64,000 nucleotides of DNA from Marasmitruncus massiliensis. Its GTDB lineage: Bacteria; Bacillota; Clostridia; Oscillospirales; Ruminococcaceae. A program made the position numbers and the translations under genes. Under the pieces are notes generated by a model. It did no database searches. It had not been told where the DNA came from and was given only the letters and a program-made list of their open reading frames with translations. Shown here piece after piece: positions 25,628-34,019 of this stretch. Location: NCBI RefSeq assembly GCF_900186535.1, contig NZ_FYDE01000002.1, positions 93,202 to 157,201 of the forward strand, given 5' to 3'. Positions within the stretch are counted from its first letter, which is position 1; each line of letters begins with the position of its first letter.

Positions 25628-26491
25628 TCAGTCGCTTTTTTGATAGGGTGAAAAGCCATAGCCGAAAACCTGGTGTGCTTCTGACGCAATTAAAAATGCA
25701 TTGGGGTCAATTTCATGTACAATGTTATAAAGAGTGGCTGATTCGTTGCGCTTGACGGTGCAGAGAATGACCTTCTTAGGTGCGCCTTCATAAGCCCCCT
25801 GCCCGTTCAGATAGGTAACGCCGCGTTCCAGCTTATCCTGAATTTTTGCGGCAATTTCCGATGAAAAATCGGATATAATGTAGATCATGGTGGCATAATC
25901 AAACCCGTTCATGATCATGTCAATCACCAGTGAACTGACGTAGAGGGAGATCGCGGCATAAAGCGCCCGGTTGATATCCTGGAAAACCGTTGCGGAAATC
26001 GCGACAATCCCGCAGTCTACCAGCAGGATGATTTTCCCCAGCCGGACATGCGGGTAGCGCAGGCGGACCAGCCGGCTGATGACATCGCTTCCGCCGGTAG
26101 TCGCGCCGCCCGCAAAGACCATTCCCATTCCGGCCCCCATCAGGAGCCCGCCGTAGATCGAGGCCAGTAGCAGATCGTTTGTGAAGGCCGGCAGAAATGC
26201 CCACAGGTCGATCAGGATGGAAGAAAGTGCCGTTGCATAGGCCGTATAAAGAATAAACCGCTTTCCTAGCTTTAAAAAAGCGGTAAGTTGCAGAGGAATG
26301 TTCATTAAGAGAATCCCTACGCCGATCGGCAGCCCCGTCAGATATTTTACCACCATTGCGAGACCGGAAACGCCCCCCGGCGCGATGCGGGATGGGTCGA
26401 GGAACAGGTCAAAGGAAAGTGCGAACAGCACACAGCCAAGCGTTACCATACCGAAATTGATCAGCCTTTTCTTGCGATGCAAAGTCAGCAC
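25628..26491 (-). CDS. YitT-family membrane protein (DUF161/DUF2179)
   Basis: A 287-residue protein with five or six membrane helices in the first 200 residues, the YitT signature GGLLMGAGMGMVFAGGATTGGSDVIS, and a cytoplasmic C-terminal DUF2179 domain (VTYLNGQGAYEGAPKKVILCTVKRNE). Function in bacteria is not well defined; transport roles have been proposed for the family. It starts at GTG behind a GGGGGG site. Its stop is ten bases from the convergent HAD gene's stop. Confidence 0.9.
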   Translation of the reverse strand: MLTLHRKKRLINFGMVTLGCVLFALSFDLFLDPSRIAPGGVSGLAMVVKYLTGLPIGVGILLMNIPLQLTAFLKLGKRFILYTAYATALSSILIDLWAFLPAFTNDLLLASIYGGLLMGAGMGMVFAGGATTGGSDVISRLVRLRYPHVRLGKIILLVDCGIVAISATVFQDINRALYAAISLYVSSLVIDMIMNGFDYATMIYIISDFSSEIAAKIQDKLERGVTYLNGQGAYEGAPKKVILCTVKRNESATLYNIVHEIDPNAFLIASEAHQVFGYGFSPYQKSD

Positions 26492-26522
26492 ACAAATCCC
26501 CCCTTCTATCCATTGTTCCTAA

Positions 26523-26563
26523 CAAAAGCCCTCCAAAACCTGTCAGATTTTGGAGGGCTTTTG
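26523..26563. terminator. Bidirectional-looking terminator hairpin
   Basis: CAAAAGCCCTCCAAAA (26523-26538) pairs perfectly with 26548-26563. In the leftward direction it ends the NSS transporter transcript, just upstream of the yitT start; the T-run is short but part of the stem. Confidence 0.75.
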
Positions 26564-26585
26564 ATCGTAGTACTTTTATAAGCAG

Positions 26586-27950
26586 TTAAAATTTTATAAA
26601 ACCGAATGCGCTCAGCACTGAGCTGATGAAAATAATCACCAGACAGATAGGCGCTAAATATTGTATGCAGAGCTTGTATGCCTTCTCGCGTTTAAATTTA
26701 GAAGAGAGCCGGATTTCTTCCGACAGTCTTGGAAATCCGACTACCTTGACAATGAACAGGCAGGTGCAGAGCCCCGCAACCGGCATTAATACGGAATTGC
26801 TGAGGAAATCGCAGAAATCGAGAATGGACATCCCCAGAGGCTGAATAAAATCCCAGAGTCCAAAGCCAAGCGAACACGGAATCCCGACTGCCAACATCTC
26901 CAGCCCGACGATGATACCGCTTTTTCTGCGGCTCCATCCGGTTTGATCCTGTATGGTGGATACGCAGGTTTCCATCAGGGAGATAGACGAGGTCAATGCC
27001 GCAAACAGCACCAGCAGGAAGAAGATGACCCCGACGAGATTTCCCATACCCATGCTTTCAAAAACCTTCGGGATGGTAATGAACATCAGTGACGGCCCGG
27101 CCTGCAGCTTGGACTGGTCTCCCCCGGAAAATGCAAAGACGGCGGGGATAATCATCAGGCCGGCAAGAAACGCGATTGCGGTGTCGAACAGCTCAATCTG
27201 GCCGGTCGCCTGCTCGATATCGACGTCCTTTTTCATATAAGAGCCGTAGGTAAACAGAATCCCCATTGCAATGGACAGCGAGTAAAACAGCTGCCCCATT
27301 GCGGCTATCACAGTCATAAAGGAAAATTTGGAGAAATCAGGAATCAGATAATAGGCGACGCCTTCCATCGCGCCCGGACGGGTGACGGAATAGCCGGCAA
27401 TAAAAACGGCGAGCACCACAAGAATGGGCATCATGATTTTACTGACTTTTTCGATGCCTTTTTCCACACCGCTCAGGACGACAATAAAGGTAGCCAGAAC
27501 AAATAGGAAAAACCAGAACACCGGCTCCCCCGCGCTGCTGATGAACCCTGTAAAATAGTTGTCCGACGCAAGCGGGACAGCTTGTCCGCGCAAATATTCA
27601 AACAGGTATTTTGCTACCCAGCCGCCGATGACACAGTAATAAGGTACAATAATCATCGGTACAATGGCATTGATCCAGCCGCCGAACTGCAGCCGGGTTT
27701 TTCCGAATGTCTGAAATGCACCGATCGGGCTTTTACGGGTCATTCGGCCAAGTGCCGTTTCCGAAAGAATCAGCGCGAATCCGAAAGTAACCGCTAAAAC
27801 GATATAGACCAGTAAGAAAATGCCGCCCCCGTATTTTGCCGCAAGATACGGAAACCTCCAGATGTTGCCCAGCCCGACAGCGGAACCGGCCACTGCCAGG
27901 ACATATCCGATTCTGCCGGAAAAGGTGCCGCGGGAATCTGTTTTCCCCAT
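26586..27950 (-). CDS. Sodium-dependent neurotransmitter:sodium symporter (NSS) family transporter
   Basis: A 454-residue protein with about eleven or twelve membrane helices. The LeuT-family start is GRIGYVLAVAGSAVGLGNIWRFPYLAAKYGGG, with the sodium and substrate site in helix 1 (AVGLGNIWRFP). It imports an amino acid, probably hydrophobic or aromatic, with sodium. GGGG upstream of 27950 and homology support this start; a 25-residue upstream extension to 28025 would carry no family residues. It is divergent from an Lrp-type regulator, which suggests amino-acid-responsive control. Confidence 0.9.
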   Translation of the reverse strand: MGKTDSRGTFSGRIGYVLAVAGSAVGLGNIWRFPYLAAKYGGGIFLLVYIVLAVTFGFALILSETALGRMTRKSPIGAFQTFGKTRLQFGGWINAIVPMIIVPYYCVIGGWVAKYLFEYLRGQAVPLASDNYFTGFISSAGEPVFWFFLFVLATFIVVLSGVEKGIEKVSKIMMPILVVLAVFIAGYSVTRPGAMEGVAYYLIPDFSKFSFMTVIAAMGQLFYSLSIAMGILFTYGSYMKKDVDIEQATGQIELFDTAIAFLAGLMIIPAVFAFSGGDQSKLQAGPSLMFITIPKVFESMGMGNLVGVIFFLLVLFAALTSSISLMETCVSTIQDQTGWSRRKSGIIVGLEMLAVGIPCSLGFGLWDFIQPLGMSILDFCDFLSNSVLMPVAGLCTCLFIVKVVGFPRLSEEIRLSSKFKREKAYKLCIQYLAPICLVIIFISSVLSAFGFIKF

Positions 27951-27996
27951 AAACACAACCCCTAAATAAAATTTCCTCAAATTGACGATAACCAAT

Positions 27997-28025
27997 ATTA
28001 TAAGACACTTTCCGACACGTGTCAA
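27997..28025 (-). promoter_or_regulatory. Consensus sigma-A promoter of the NSS transporter
   Basis: Read leftward, TTGACA (28020-28025), a 17-bp spacer and TATAAT (27997-28002) match consensus exactly. The palindrome GACACGTGTC (28014-28023) overlaps the -35 box. Confidence 0.85.
28014..28023. promoter_or_regulatory. Putative operator palindrome GACACGTGTC
   Basis: A perfect 10-bp palindrome over the -35 box of the NSS promoter, in the space between the divergent transporter and Lrp genes. Binding by the Lrp protein is an inference. Confidence 0.4.
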
Positions 28026-28045
28026 TCAAAAATACGTGTTTTCCC

Positions 28046-28074
28046 TTGACATACCAAATTAAATTCTTTATAAT
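28046..28074 (+). promoter_or_regulatory. Consensus sigma-A promoter of the Lrp-type regulator
   Basis: TTGACA (28046-28051), a 17-bp spacer and TATAAT (28069-28074). The two -35 boxes of the divergent promoters are separated by only 20 bp. Confidence 0.85.
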
Positions 28075-28124
28075 AGTATTTGTTAGCCATTTAATGCGGT
28101 AATATGGAAAAGGACGTGCATTCC

Positions 28125-28595
28125 ATGAATATTGTGCTGGATCAGTTTGACAAAGCAATTTTGAACACCCTGCAGGAGGACGCTTCGATTTCCAATCTCG
28201 AATTGTCCAAAAAAATCGGGCTTTCCCCGTCTGCCTGCCTCTCGCGGACAAAAAATCTGCGGGAGCAGGGGATCATCCGGCAGTTTACCACCATTGTGGA
28301 TGAGCAGAAGCTGGGAATGGAAACGTTGGTTTTTGCACTGGTAGATTTGACTCCGCTCAACCGCGAAACAATGCAGAGTTTTCTCGACGTCATTTCTCAG
28401 TATCCGCAGATTCAGGAGTGTTATACCATCACCGGCCCGCATGACTACCTGCTCAAAATTGTGGCGAAGGATGTGAAAAGCTATTACAGCTTTATTGTGG
28501 ATTCGCTGATGAACCACCCGGCGGTCAGCGATGTGCAGACCTGCGTAGTGGTCGGGATCGAAAAACGTACCACGGCGGTGCCTACCGACTTATAA
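28125..28595 (+). CDS. Lrp/AsnC-family transcriptional regulator
   Basis: The 156-residue protein has an N-terminal helix-turn-helix (LDQFDKAILNTLQEDASISNLELSKKIGLSPSACLSR) and a C-terminal RAM/AsnC ligand domain (ECYTITGPHDYLLKIVAKD). These regulators form octamers and respond to amino acids. The ATG at 28125 is preceded by AAAGGA; an upstream in-frame ATG at 28104 has no ribosome site. It is divergent from, and probably controls, the NSS amino-acid transporter and itself. Confidence 0.9.
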   Translation: MNIVLDQFDKAILNTLQEDASISNLELSKKIGLSPSACLSRTKNLREQGIIRQFTTIVDEQKLGMETLVFALVDLTPLNRETMQSFLDVISQYPQIQECYTITGPHDYLLKIVAKDVKSYYSFIVDSLMNHPAVSDVQTCVVVGIEKRTTAVPTDL

Positions 28596-28621
28596 TGTTT
28601 CCGAAATATCCGCCAAACGGC

Positions 28622-28650
28622 TTGCAATCATCTGCAAAACATGGTACCAT
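28622..28650 (+). promoter_or_regulatory. Probable promoter of the cobalamin operon
   Basis: TTGCAA (28622-28627) and TACCAT (28645-28650) are 17 bp apart, about 20 bases upstream of the riboswitch P1 stem. The -10 is weak. Confidence 0.5.
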
Positions 28651-28667
28651 ATGAAAAACAACTGAAT

Positions 28668-28824
28668 AAAGGGGCATCAGCGAATTGGGAAGCCGGGTGA
28701 AATTCCCGCACAGTCGCCGCTGCTGTAAAGACGTGAGGAAGGGCTGTTTTACTGCCACTGGGAGGGTTCCCGGGAAGGCCGCAGTCCGGAGCGTCTGAGT
28801 CAGAAGACCGGCTTTTGCCCCTGT
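28668..28824 (+). ncRNA. Cobalamin (AdoCbl-type) riboswitch aptamer
   Basis: The P1 stem is GGGGCA (28671-28676) with TGCCCC (28816-28821). Inside are the class hallmarks in order: GGGAAGCCGGGTGAAATTCC, CCGCACAGTCGCCGCTGCTG, the GCCACTGGG block, GGGAAGGCCGCAGTCC, and the final GAGTCAGAAGACC. It binds a cobalamin and switches off the downstream Btu/CbiK genes when the cofactor is plentiful. No translated product is expected from this stretch. Confidence 0.95.
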
Positions 28825-28915
28825 GTGAGAGACTTTCGGTGAAAAAGCTGCTTGCCATAAATAACCACAATCGTTCAGCGGATTTGCCTGTTGATATTAT
28901 TGTGTTTTTATTGGT

Positions 28916-28945
28916 ATCCTGCTTTTTTGAAAGCGGGATTTTTTA
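28916..28945 (+). terminator. Riboswitch-controlled intrinsic terminator
   Basis: ATCCTGCTTT (28916-28925) pairs with AAAGCGGGAT (28930-28939) around a four-base loop, followed by a run of T. It lies between the cobalamin aptamer and the btuC start codon, the expected place for the expression platform. Confidence 0.85.
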
Positions 28946-28968
28946 TTGCCTGAAAGGCTGTGGGAAAA

Positions 28969-30024
28969 ATGGATGGACAAATCGCGGACATACTTGCCGG
29001 AAAAAGAAGAAAGCATCTGTTGGCGGGTATGGCTGTTGCTGCCGCGATTGCTGTGTCGGTGCTTCTCCTGTTGGGAATGGGCGCCATGGAACTTGGAATG
29101 GCGAAAACCATGGGAATTCTTTGGGGCAAACTGACAGGAAACAGGGCTCTGCTTGAAACCTACCGCCCGAATGAAATCGCTGTCGTTTGGAATATCCGGC
29201 TCCCGCGCATCCTGTGTGCCCTGTTTGTAGGGATGGGGCTGGCGGCCGGCGGGACGATCTTTCAGTCGCTCCTGCGCAATCCCCTTGCCGACCCTTATAC
29301 GTTGGGGGTGTCAACGGGCGCGGCATTTGGCGTATCGCTTGTCATTTATCTTGGGCTCGCCTACGGCGTTCAGATTCCGGCCGTGCCGTCGGCATTTTTA
29401 TTTGCGTTTCTCACACTTGCCATCGTGATCCTGATCGCCCAGAAAGGCGGCGGAATGCTTTCCTCGAGCCTGATTATTTCGGGAATCATTGTGTCCTCCA
29501 TTTTTTCGTCCGGAATCAGTTTTTTAAAAATGCTGTCGGGTGAGAATGTCTCCGCAATCGTATTCTGGCTGATGGGAAGTTTTTCCGCAAACACATGGAC
29601 CGATGTCTGGACGGTTGTGCCGATGGTTCTGGCGGGATGTATCCTTGCCTTCTGGTTTGCAGACGATCTGAATGTTCTGACCATGGGAGACGAGACGGCA
29701 CTTTCACTGGGTGTCCCCGTCAAAAGGACGAGGCTTTTTTATCTGATCCTCGGTTCCTGTATGACCGCGGCCTGTGTGGCAGTCAGCGGGGTGATCGGCT
29801 TTGTGGGGCTGGTGGTCCCGCATATCCTGCGGTTTTGGATCACCAGCGACAACCGCGTGCTTTTGCCGCTTTCGGCCCTGACGGGGGGGCTTCTGCTGCT
29901 CCTGGCCGACAGCGCTACGCGGGTGTTTTCCACCGGTGAAATCCCGGTGGGCGTGCTCACAACCCTGCTGGGCGGCCCGTTTTTTATCTTTGTCTATTTG
30001 AGGCATTCCAATGGGAGGGGCTGA
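28969..30024 (+). CDS. btuC: Cobalamin ABC transporter permease (FecCD/BtuC family)
   Basis: A 351-residue protein with about ten membrane helices and the FecCD-family signatures: RLPRILCALFVGMGLAAGGTIFQSLLRNPLADPYTLGVSTGAAFG, GFVGLVVPHILR and GEIPVGVLTTLLGGPFF. It forms the channel of an importer for corrinoids. The family also serves iron siderophores, but the cobalamin riboswitch directly upstream decides the assignment. A GTG nine bases upstream (28960) is an alternative start; the ATG is better spaced from the AAAGG site. Confidence 0.9.
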   Translation: MDGQIADILAGKRRKHLLAGMAVAAAIAVSVLLLLGMGAMELGMAKTMGILWGKLTGNRALLETYRPNEIAVVWNIRLPRILCALFVGMGLAAGGTIFQSLLRNPLADPYTLGVSTGAAFGVSLVIYLGLAYGVQIPAVPSAFLFAFLTLAIVILIAQKGGGMLSSSLIISGIIVSSIFSSGISFLKMLSGENVSAIVFWLMGSFSANTWTDVWTVVPMVLAGCILAFWFADDLNVLTMGDETALSLGVPVKRTRLFYLILGSCMTAACVAVSGVIGFVGLVVPHILRFWITSDNRVLLPLSALTGGLLLLLADSATRVFSTGEIPVGVLTTLLGGPFFIFVYLRHSNGRG

Positions 30025-30025
30025 C

Positions 30026-30832
30026 ATGGAAAACTGGATCCTGGAGGCCTGCGATGTGAATTTCTCCTACGGCGGGCGGCAGGTGCTGCATCAGATCAGC
30101 GCGCGCATTCCGCAGGGTGCTTATGTCTCACTGGTGGGGCCGAACGGCAGCGGGAAATCCACGCTGCTTCATCTGCTCAGCGGCGCGCGCTCCTGCGAAA
30201 GCGGGAAAGTGCTTTATCAGGGAAAAGATGTGGTGCGTATGGCGCTTCCCCTGCGTGCGAGACAGTTCGCAATCGTGCGCCAGCAGGAGGAGAACCAGTT
30301 TCCGTTTTCCTGCCTGGAAATGGTGGTATTCGGGCTTCATCCCCAGCGCTCCAGATTCAGCCCGCCGACAGCGGAACAAATGGAAACTGTCCGTGACGTA
30401 ATGGAACAGACGAATACCTGGACGCTTTGTGACCAGCCGGTGACCCAAGTCAGCGGCGGAGAGTTTCAGCGGGTGATTCTGGCGCGCGCCTTGGTGCAAA
30501 ACCCGCGTATTTTGTTTTTGGACGAAGCAATGTCTGATTTCGATATCCGGGTTAAAATTCAGCTGACCGGATATCTGCGTGAACGGATTGCCCGCACAAA
30601 TTTAACCGTGGTGGCGATTAACCATGACCTGGCATCGGCCTATCGGTACAGCGATTATATGATCGCGCTCAAAGAAGGGCGGGTCGCGGCGTGCGGAGCC
30701 CCTCAGGAAGTGATGACCCCTACATTTTTTGCAAATGTATTTGGTGTGGAGGCTGAAGTGCTTGGTGACAAGGGCTTTTTCATCCGCGATCAGATAAATG
30801 AACATCTGGAATATAAAGGAGAACAAAAATGA
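30026..30832 (+). CDS. btuD: Cobalamin ABC transporter ATPase (BtuD-like)
   Basis: The 268-residue ATPase has Walker A GPNGSGKST, Q-loop near VRQQEENQFPF, signature VSGGEFQRVILARAL, Walker B ILFLDEAMSDFD and H-loop AINHD. The Walker B is followed by AMSDFD where most relatives have PTSALD. GGGAGGGG (30013-30020) overlaps the end of btuC and selects the ATG at 30026 rather than the in-frame 30011. Its end overlaps the next start by four bases (ATGA), so the operon is translationally coupled. Confidence 0.9.
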   Translation: MENWILEACDVNFSYGGRQVLHQISARIPQGAYVSLVGPNGSGKSTLLHLLSGARSCESGKVLYQGKDVVRMALPLRARQFAIVRQQEENQFPFSCLEMVVFGLHPQRSRFSPPTAEQMETVRDVMEQTNTWTLCDQPVTQVSGGEFQRVILARALVQNPRILFLDEAMSDFDIRVKIQLTGYLRERIARTNLTVVAINHDLASAYRYSDYMIALKEGRVAACGAPQEVMTPTFFANVFGVEAEVLGDKGFFIRDQINEHLEYKGEQK

Positions 30833-31824
30833 AACGATTATTGAATATTTTGATGGCTTCGACCTTGTGTGTATCAATCCTGTCCGCTTGCGGCGGCGCA
30901 GCACCTGAATCTTCCTCTTCAGCGGGGTCTGAATCCGCGGAGTCCGCCTCTTCGGAGATTGCATCCTCTTCCTTGCCGGCAGAATCGCAGCCGGAAGGCA
31001 CTCCGGCAGAGCAGACTGAGGTGAAAAAAGGCGATCCGGACAAGAAAGCAATTTTGGTGGTTTCCTTCGGCACCAGCTACAACGATTCCCGTGAGGCAAC
31101 CATCGGAGCGATTGAAAAAGAGATTGCAAGCGCGTTTCCAGAGTATCAGGTACGGCGCGCATTCACGAGCCAGATTATCATCGATAAGTTGAAAAGCCGC
31201 GACAATCTGGAGATCGACAATGTCAAGCAGGCTATGGAACGATTGATTGACGAGGGTGTCGGCACGCTGATCTGCCAGCCTACCCATGTGATGCATGGCC
31301 TTGAATATGACGATATGGTCAAAGAAGTCAATGCTTACGCAGATCATTTTGAAACACTGAAATTCGGTGAGCCGCTTCTTTCCTCCACACAGGACTACCG
31401 GGATGTCGTAGCCGCGATCAATCAGGAGTTCACTGTTCCAGACGACACCGCGCTGGTGCTGATGGGGCACGGTACCGAGCACTTTGCGAACAACACCTAT
31501 GCGGCGCTTGCCTATTATTTCAGCCATAATAATCCGAACATTTTGGTAGGTACGGTGGAGGGATTCCCGGACCTTGAAACAACGGTCAAAGACGTGAAGG
31601 AACTGGGAGTCAAGAAAGTTATTCTGACCCCGCTGATGGTTGTCGCGGGCGACCATGCCAATAACGACATGGCGGGGGACGAGGAGGGCTCCTGGAAAAC
31701 GGTCTTCAAATCGGAAGGTTACGAAGTGGAACCGGTGCTGAAAGGGCTGGGAGAATATCAGAGCATCCGCGATATCTACGTCGCCCATGTCGCGGAAGCC
31801 ATTAAAAGCGAGGAAACAAAGTAA
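30829..31824 (+). CDS. cbiK: Exported CbiK-type anaerobic cobaltochelatase lipoprotein
   Basis: A 331-residue protein with a lipoprotein signal (SILSACGG, Cys near residue 21) and a 45-residue Ser/Glu/Ala linker. A full CbiK domain follows: AILVVSFGTSYNDSRE, PTHVMHGLEYDDM, LMGHGTEHFANNTY and LTPLMVVAGDHANNDMAGD. The His and Glu metal ligands of the family are present. CbiK normally inserts cobalt into sirohydrochlorin in the cytoplasm. Here the enzyme is tethered outside and sits in a cobalamin uptake operon, so extracellular cobalt handling or corrinoid remodelling is possible. Exported CbiK is known from Desulfovibrio. Confidence 0.85.
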   Translation: MKRLLNILMASTLCVSILSACGGAAPESSSSAGSESAESASSEIASSSLPAESQPEGTPAEQTEVKKGDPDKKAILVVSFGTSYNDSREATIGAIEKEIASAFPEYQVRRAFTSQIIIDKLKSRDNLEIDNVKQAMERLIDEGVGTLICQPTHVMHGLEYDDMVKEVNAYADHFETLKFGEPLLSSTQDYRDVVAAINQEFTVPDDTALVLMGHGTEHFANNTYAALAYYFSHNNPNILVGTVEGFPDLETTVKDVKELGVKKVILTPLMVVAGDHANNDMAGDEEGSWKTVFKSEGYEVEPVLKGLGEYQSIRDIYVAHVAEAIKSEETK

Positions 31825-31827
31825 ACG

Positions 31828-33300
31828 ATGAAAAAGCTTGCCGCTTACCTCTTATCTGCCCTGCTGGTGGCGGGAATATTTTCCGGGTGCGGGCAGTCAA
31901 ACCAGCCGAGGCCCTCTGAATCGCCGTCTTCGCCTGTTCAGAATGCGAAGATTTCCTTTACGGACGATGACGGACGGCAAATTGCGCTGGAAAAGCCCTG
32001 TGAACGGATCATATCCCTTTACTCGGCGCATACGGAAAACCTCTATTCTCTGGGCGCCGGAGACAAGATTATCGGTGCGCAGGACACCTCAACCTATCCT
32101 CCAGAAGCCGCTTTTTTGGATCACTATGACTATGACGCTGATCCTGAAAAAATAATTGCGGCGGACCCTGACTGTGTGCTGATCCGCCCGTTTATCACGC
32201 GCAAGGTGCCTGATTTTGTTAAGGCGCTGGAAAACGCCGGGCTGACGGTGGTCTCCCTCTATCCGGAAACGTTTGAGGGCTTTGACGGCTATATCGAGAA
32301 ACTTGCCATGCTTACGGGAGCGGAAGACACCGCTAAAGAAAAACTGGCGCAATTCCATGCGAACCTGAACGCAATTTCAGATATGACAGCCGGGATTGCG
32401 GAAAAACAGACGGTGTTTTTTGAATCCACAGAAGTCAACCTGCGCACTGTAACGCCGGATTCCATGCCGGGGCTGGCGATTAAAATGGCGGGCGGGGAAA
32501 ACGCGGCACCGGATGTCCAGCCCATCAGCGAAGGTGGAACCATTGCGGCGTTCGGCGCGGAAAGAATCCTTGCGCTTGCCGACGATATCGACGTTTACGT
32601 CTCCCAGCGCGGCGCGATGAATGCGGGAGGAGACCTGCATTCCATCACGATCCGTCCCGGATTCGATACCATTAAGGCGGTGAAGGACAGCCGCGTCTAT
32701 GTCATCAATGAGAAGCTGATATCCTCCCCTACTTTCCGTTTCGACAAAGGCGTGCGGGAGCTGGCGCGTTACCTTTATCCCGAACAGATGGACAGTCTGG
32801 TACAGTATCAGACCGATACCCCGGCAACGAAACGCGGCCTGGCGAACCTTTTGGTGCGCGCGGCACACCTGCCGGTTTATGTGCCCTCCTCCTCCAAATA
32901 TTACACGCAGGAGCATGCCGGGCATATCTATGGCTTGTTTGAGGATGTCACCTGGCAGGATCAGGACTTTGATTTCATCGAAACCGCCGCGGTTTCCGGA
33001 GCGGTCGGCTGGGAGGCCGACGGCGAAAAGCAGTATTTCCGGCCCGACGCCCCGGTAACAAGAGAGATGCTTGCGAAAGCGGTGTTTATCCTCTATGAAT
33101 TTGAGGCAAAGGATCAGCACATCGCAATCGGCGACCTTGACCGGTGCGAGAAGCCCAGAATTATTCAGACCCTTGTGGACAACGGCGTTTTCCCCCTGAT
33201 TGACGGACGGTTTGAGCCGGACAAGGTCATGAGCTGCCGGGAGGTTGCGGAGACGCTTGCAAAGCTGACCCCGTTGACAGAACAAACTGCCGCCGCATAA
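31828..33300 (+). CDS. BtuF-like corrinoid-binding lipoprotein fused to SLH-like repeats
   Basis: A 490-residue protein: lipoprotein signal (VAGIFSGCGQ), then a TroA-fold periplasmic-binding domain (about 42-325). The binding domain includes CERIISLYSAHTENLYSLGAGDKIIG, ADPDCVLIRP, and KDSRVYVINEKLISSPTFRF. The C-terminal 120 residues contain S-layer-homology-like units (FRPDAPVTREMLAKAVFILY; GRFEPDKVMSCREVAETLAKL). SLH repeats bind pyruvylated wall polymers, so the protein could be held to the wall as well as lipidated. It captures ligand for the Btu permease. It starts only three bases after cbiK. Confidence 0.85.
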   Translation: MKKLAAYLLSALLVAGIFSGCGQSNQPRPSESPSSPVQNAKISFTDDDGRQIALEKPCERIISLYSAHTENLYSLGAGDKIIGAQDTSTYPPEAAFLDHYDYDADPEKIIAADPDCVLIRPFITRKVPDFVKALENAGLTVVSLYPETFEGFDGYIEKLAMLTGAEDTAKEKLAQFHANLNAISDMTAGIAEKQTVFFESTEVNLRTVTPDSMPGLAIKMAGGENAAPDVQPISEGGTIAAFGAERILALADDIDVYVSQRGAMNAGGDLHSITIRPGFDTIKAVKDSRVYVINEKLISSPTFRFDKGVRELARYLYPEQMDSLVQYQTDTPATKRGLANLLVRAAHLPVYVPSSSKYYTQEHAGHIYGLFEDVTWQDQDFDFIETAAVSGAVGWEADGEKQYFRPDAPVTREMLAKAVFILYEFEAKDQHIAIGDLDRCEKPRIIQTLVDNGVFPLIDGRFEPDKVMSCREVAETLAKLTPLTEQTAAA

Positions 33301-33321
33301 ATACGCTTTCAGAAAAGGAAA

Positions 33322-33357
33322 AGTCCCCGCATAAACAACCAAGTTTATGCGGGGACT
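33322..33357. terminator. Bidirectional terminator between the cobalamin operon and immA
   Basis: AGTCCCCGCATAAAC (33322-33336) pairs perfectly with 33343-33357. Leftward it is followed by TTTTCCTTTT, rightward by few T. It ends both convergent units. Confidence 0.8.
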
Positions 33358-33366
33358 GATCTTATG

Positions 33367-34017
33367 CTATAAACGATAGCTGCTTCGAACGCCGGGCGGG
33401 AGTTCCACAGAAGCATCTTCTATCGTCTTGCCCGCGCAGTAAGCGCTGATGAACGGGCGAAAGTTCTGATAAACTGCCTCCTCGCCGGGGTCGGTCAGAA
33501 AATCATTTTCCAGCCGCCGTGCGCAGAGGTCTTTCCAGCAGTTTTCGCTCGCCTGCGTAGATAGGTCGGTCAGCTTTCGCAGTTCCTGCGCGGACCGGAC
33601 CCCGCAGAAATGCGCCACCACATTGGGGCAGAGCACCCGCGCGGTGAAATTGTCCGCCTGCACATCGTAAAAATCACGGTGGCGCACGTTCGGGCAGAGA
33701 ACGGGCTCGCCCTGATGGATGTGCCCCAAAAAAACATGCGCCAGTTCGTGCATGATCGTCCAGCGGGCGCGCTGGGGATTGCCGTGGTTATAGAAAATCA
33801 GGTATTGCGCGCCGGGATACCGAACGGTAAATCCATCCGGTCCATAACGTTGCACCACCTCATCCATACTGCATTGCGCGCTGTGGGCAAATGTTTCATA
33901 GAGATGGATTGCAATCTGATGGGTACGCGCTATTTGAGACGGGCGCACAGGCAAGCATGTAATTTGTTCATCGGCCAGCAGTTTCCAGGCTGCTTTCGTA
34001 ATTTCACCGGCACGCAA
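33367..34017 (-). CDS. ImmA/IrrE-family (M78) metallopeptidase
   Basis: A 216-residue protein with the zinc motif HELAHVFLGHIHQ near residue 90 and a GPDGFTVRYPGAQYLIFYN strand before it. The family cleaves partner XRE-type repressors. The adjacent upstream XRE gene is the natural partner. Start is TTG at 34017, seven bases after a GGGAGG site and two bases from the XRE stop. Such pairs are typical of integrative elements and phages, but no integrase is visible here, so it may be a domesticated stress switch. Confidence 0.88.
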   Translation of the reverse strand: MRAGEITKAAWKLLADEQITCLPVRPSQIARTHQIAIHLYETFAHSAQCSMDEVVQRYGPDGFTVRYPGAQYLIFYNHGNPQRARWTIMHELAHVFLGHIHQGEPVLCPNVRHRDFYDVQADNFTARVLCPNVVAHFCGVRSAQELRKLTDLSTQASENCWKDLCARRLENDFLTDPGEEAVYQNFRPFISAYCAGKTIEDASVELPPGVRSSYRL

Positions 34018-34019
34018 GC

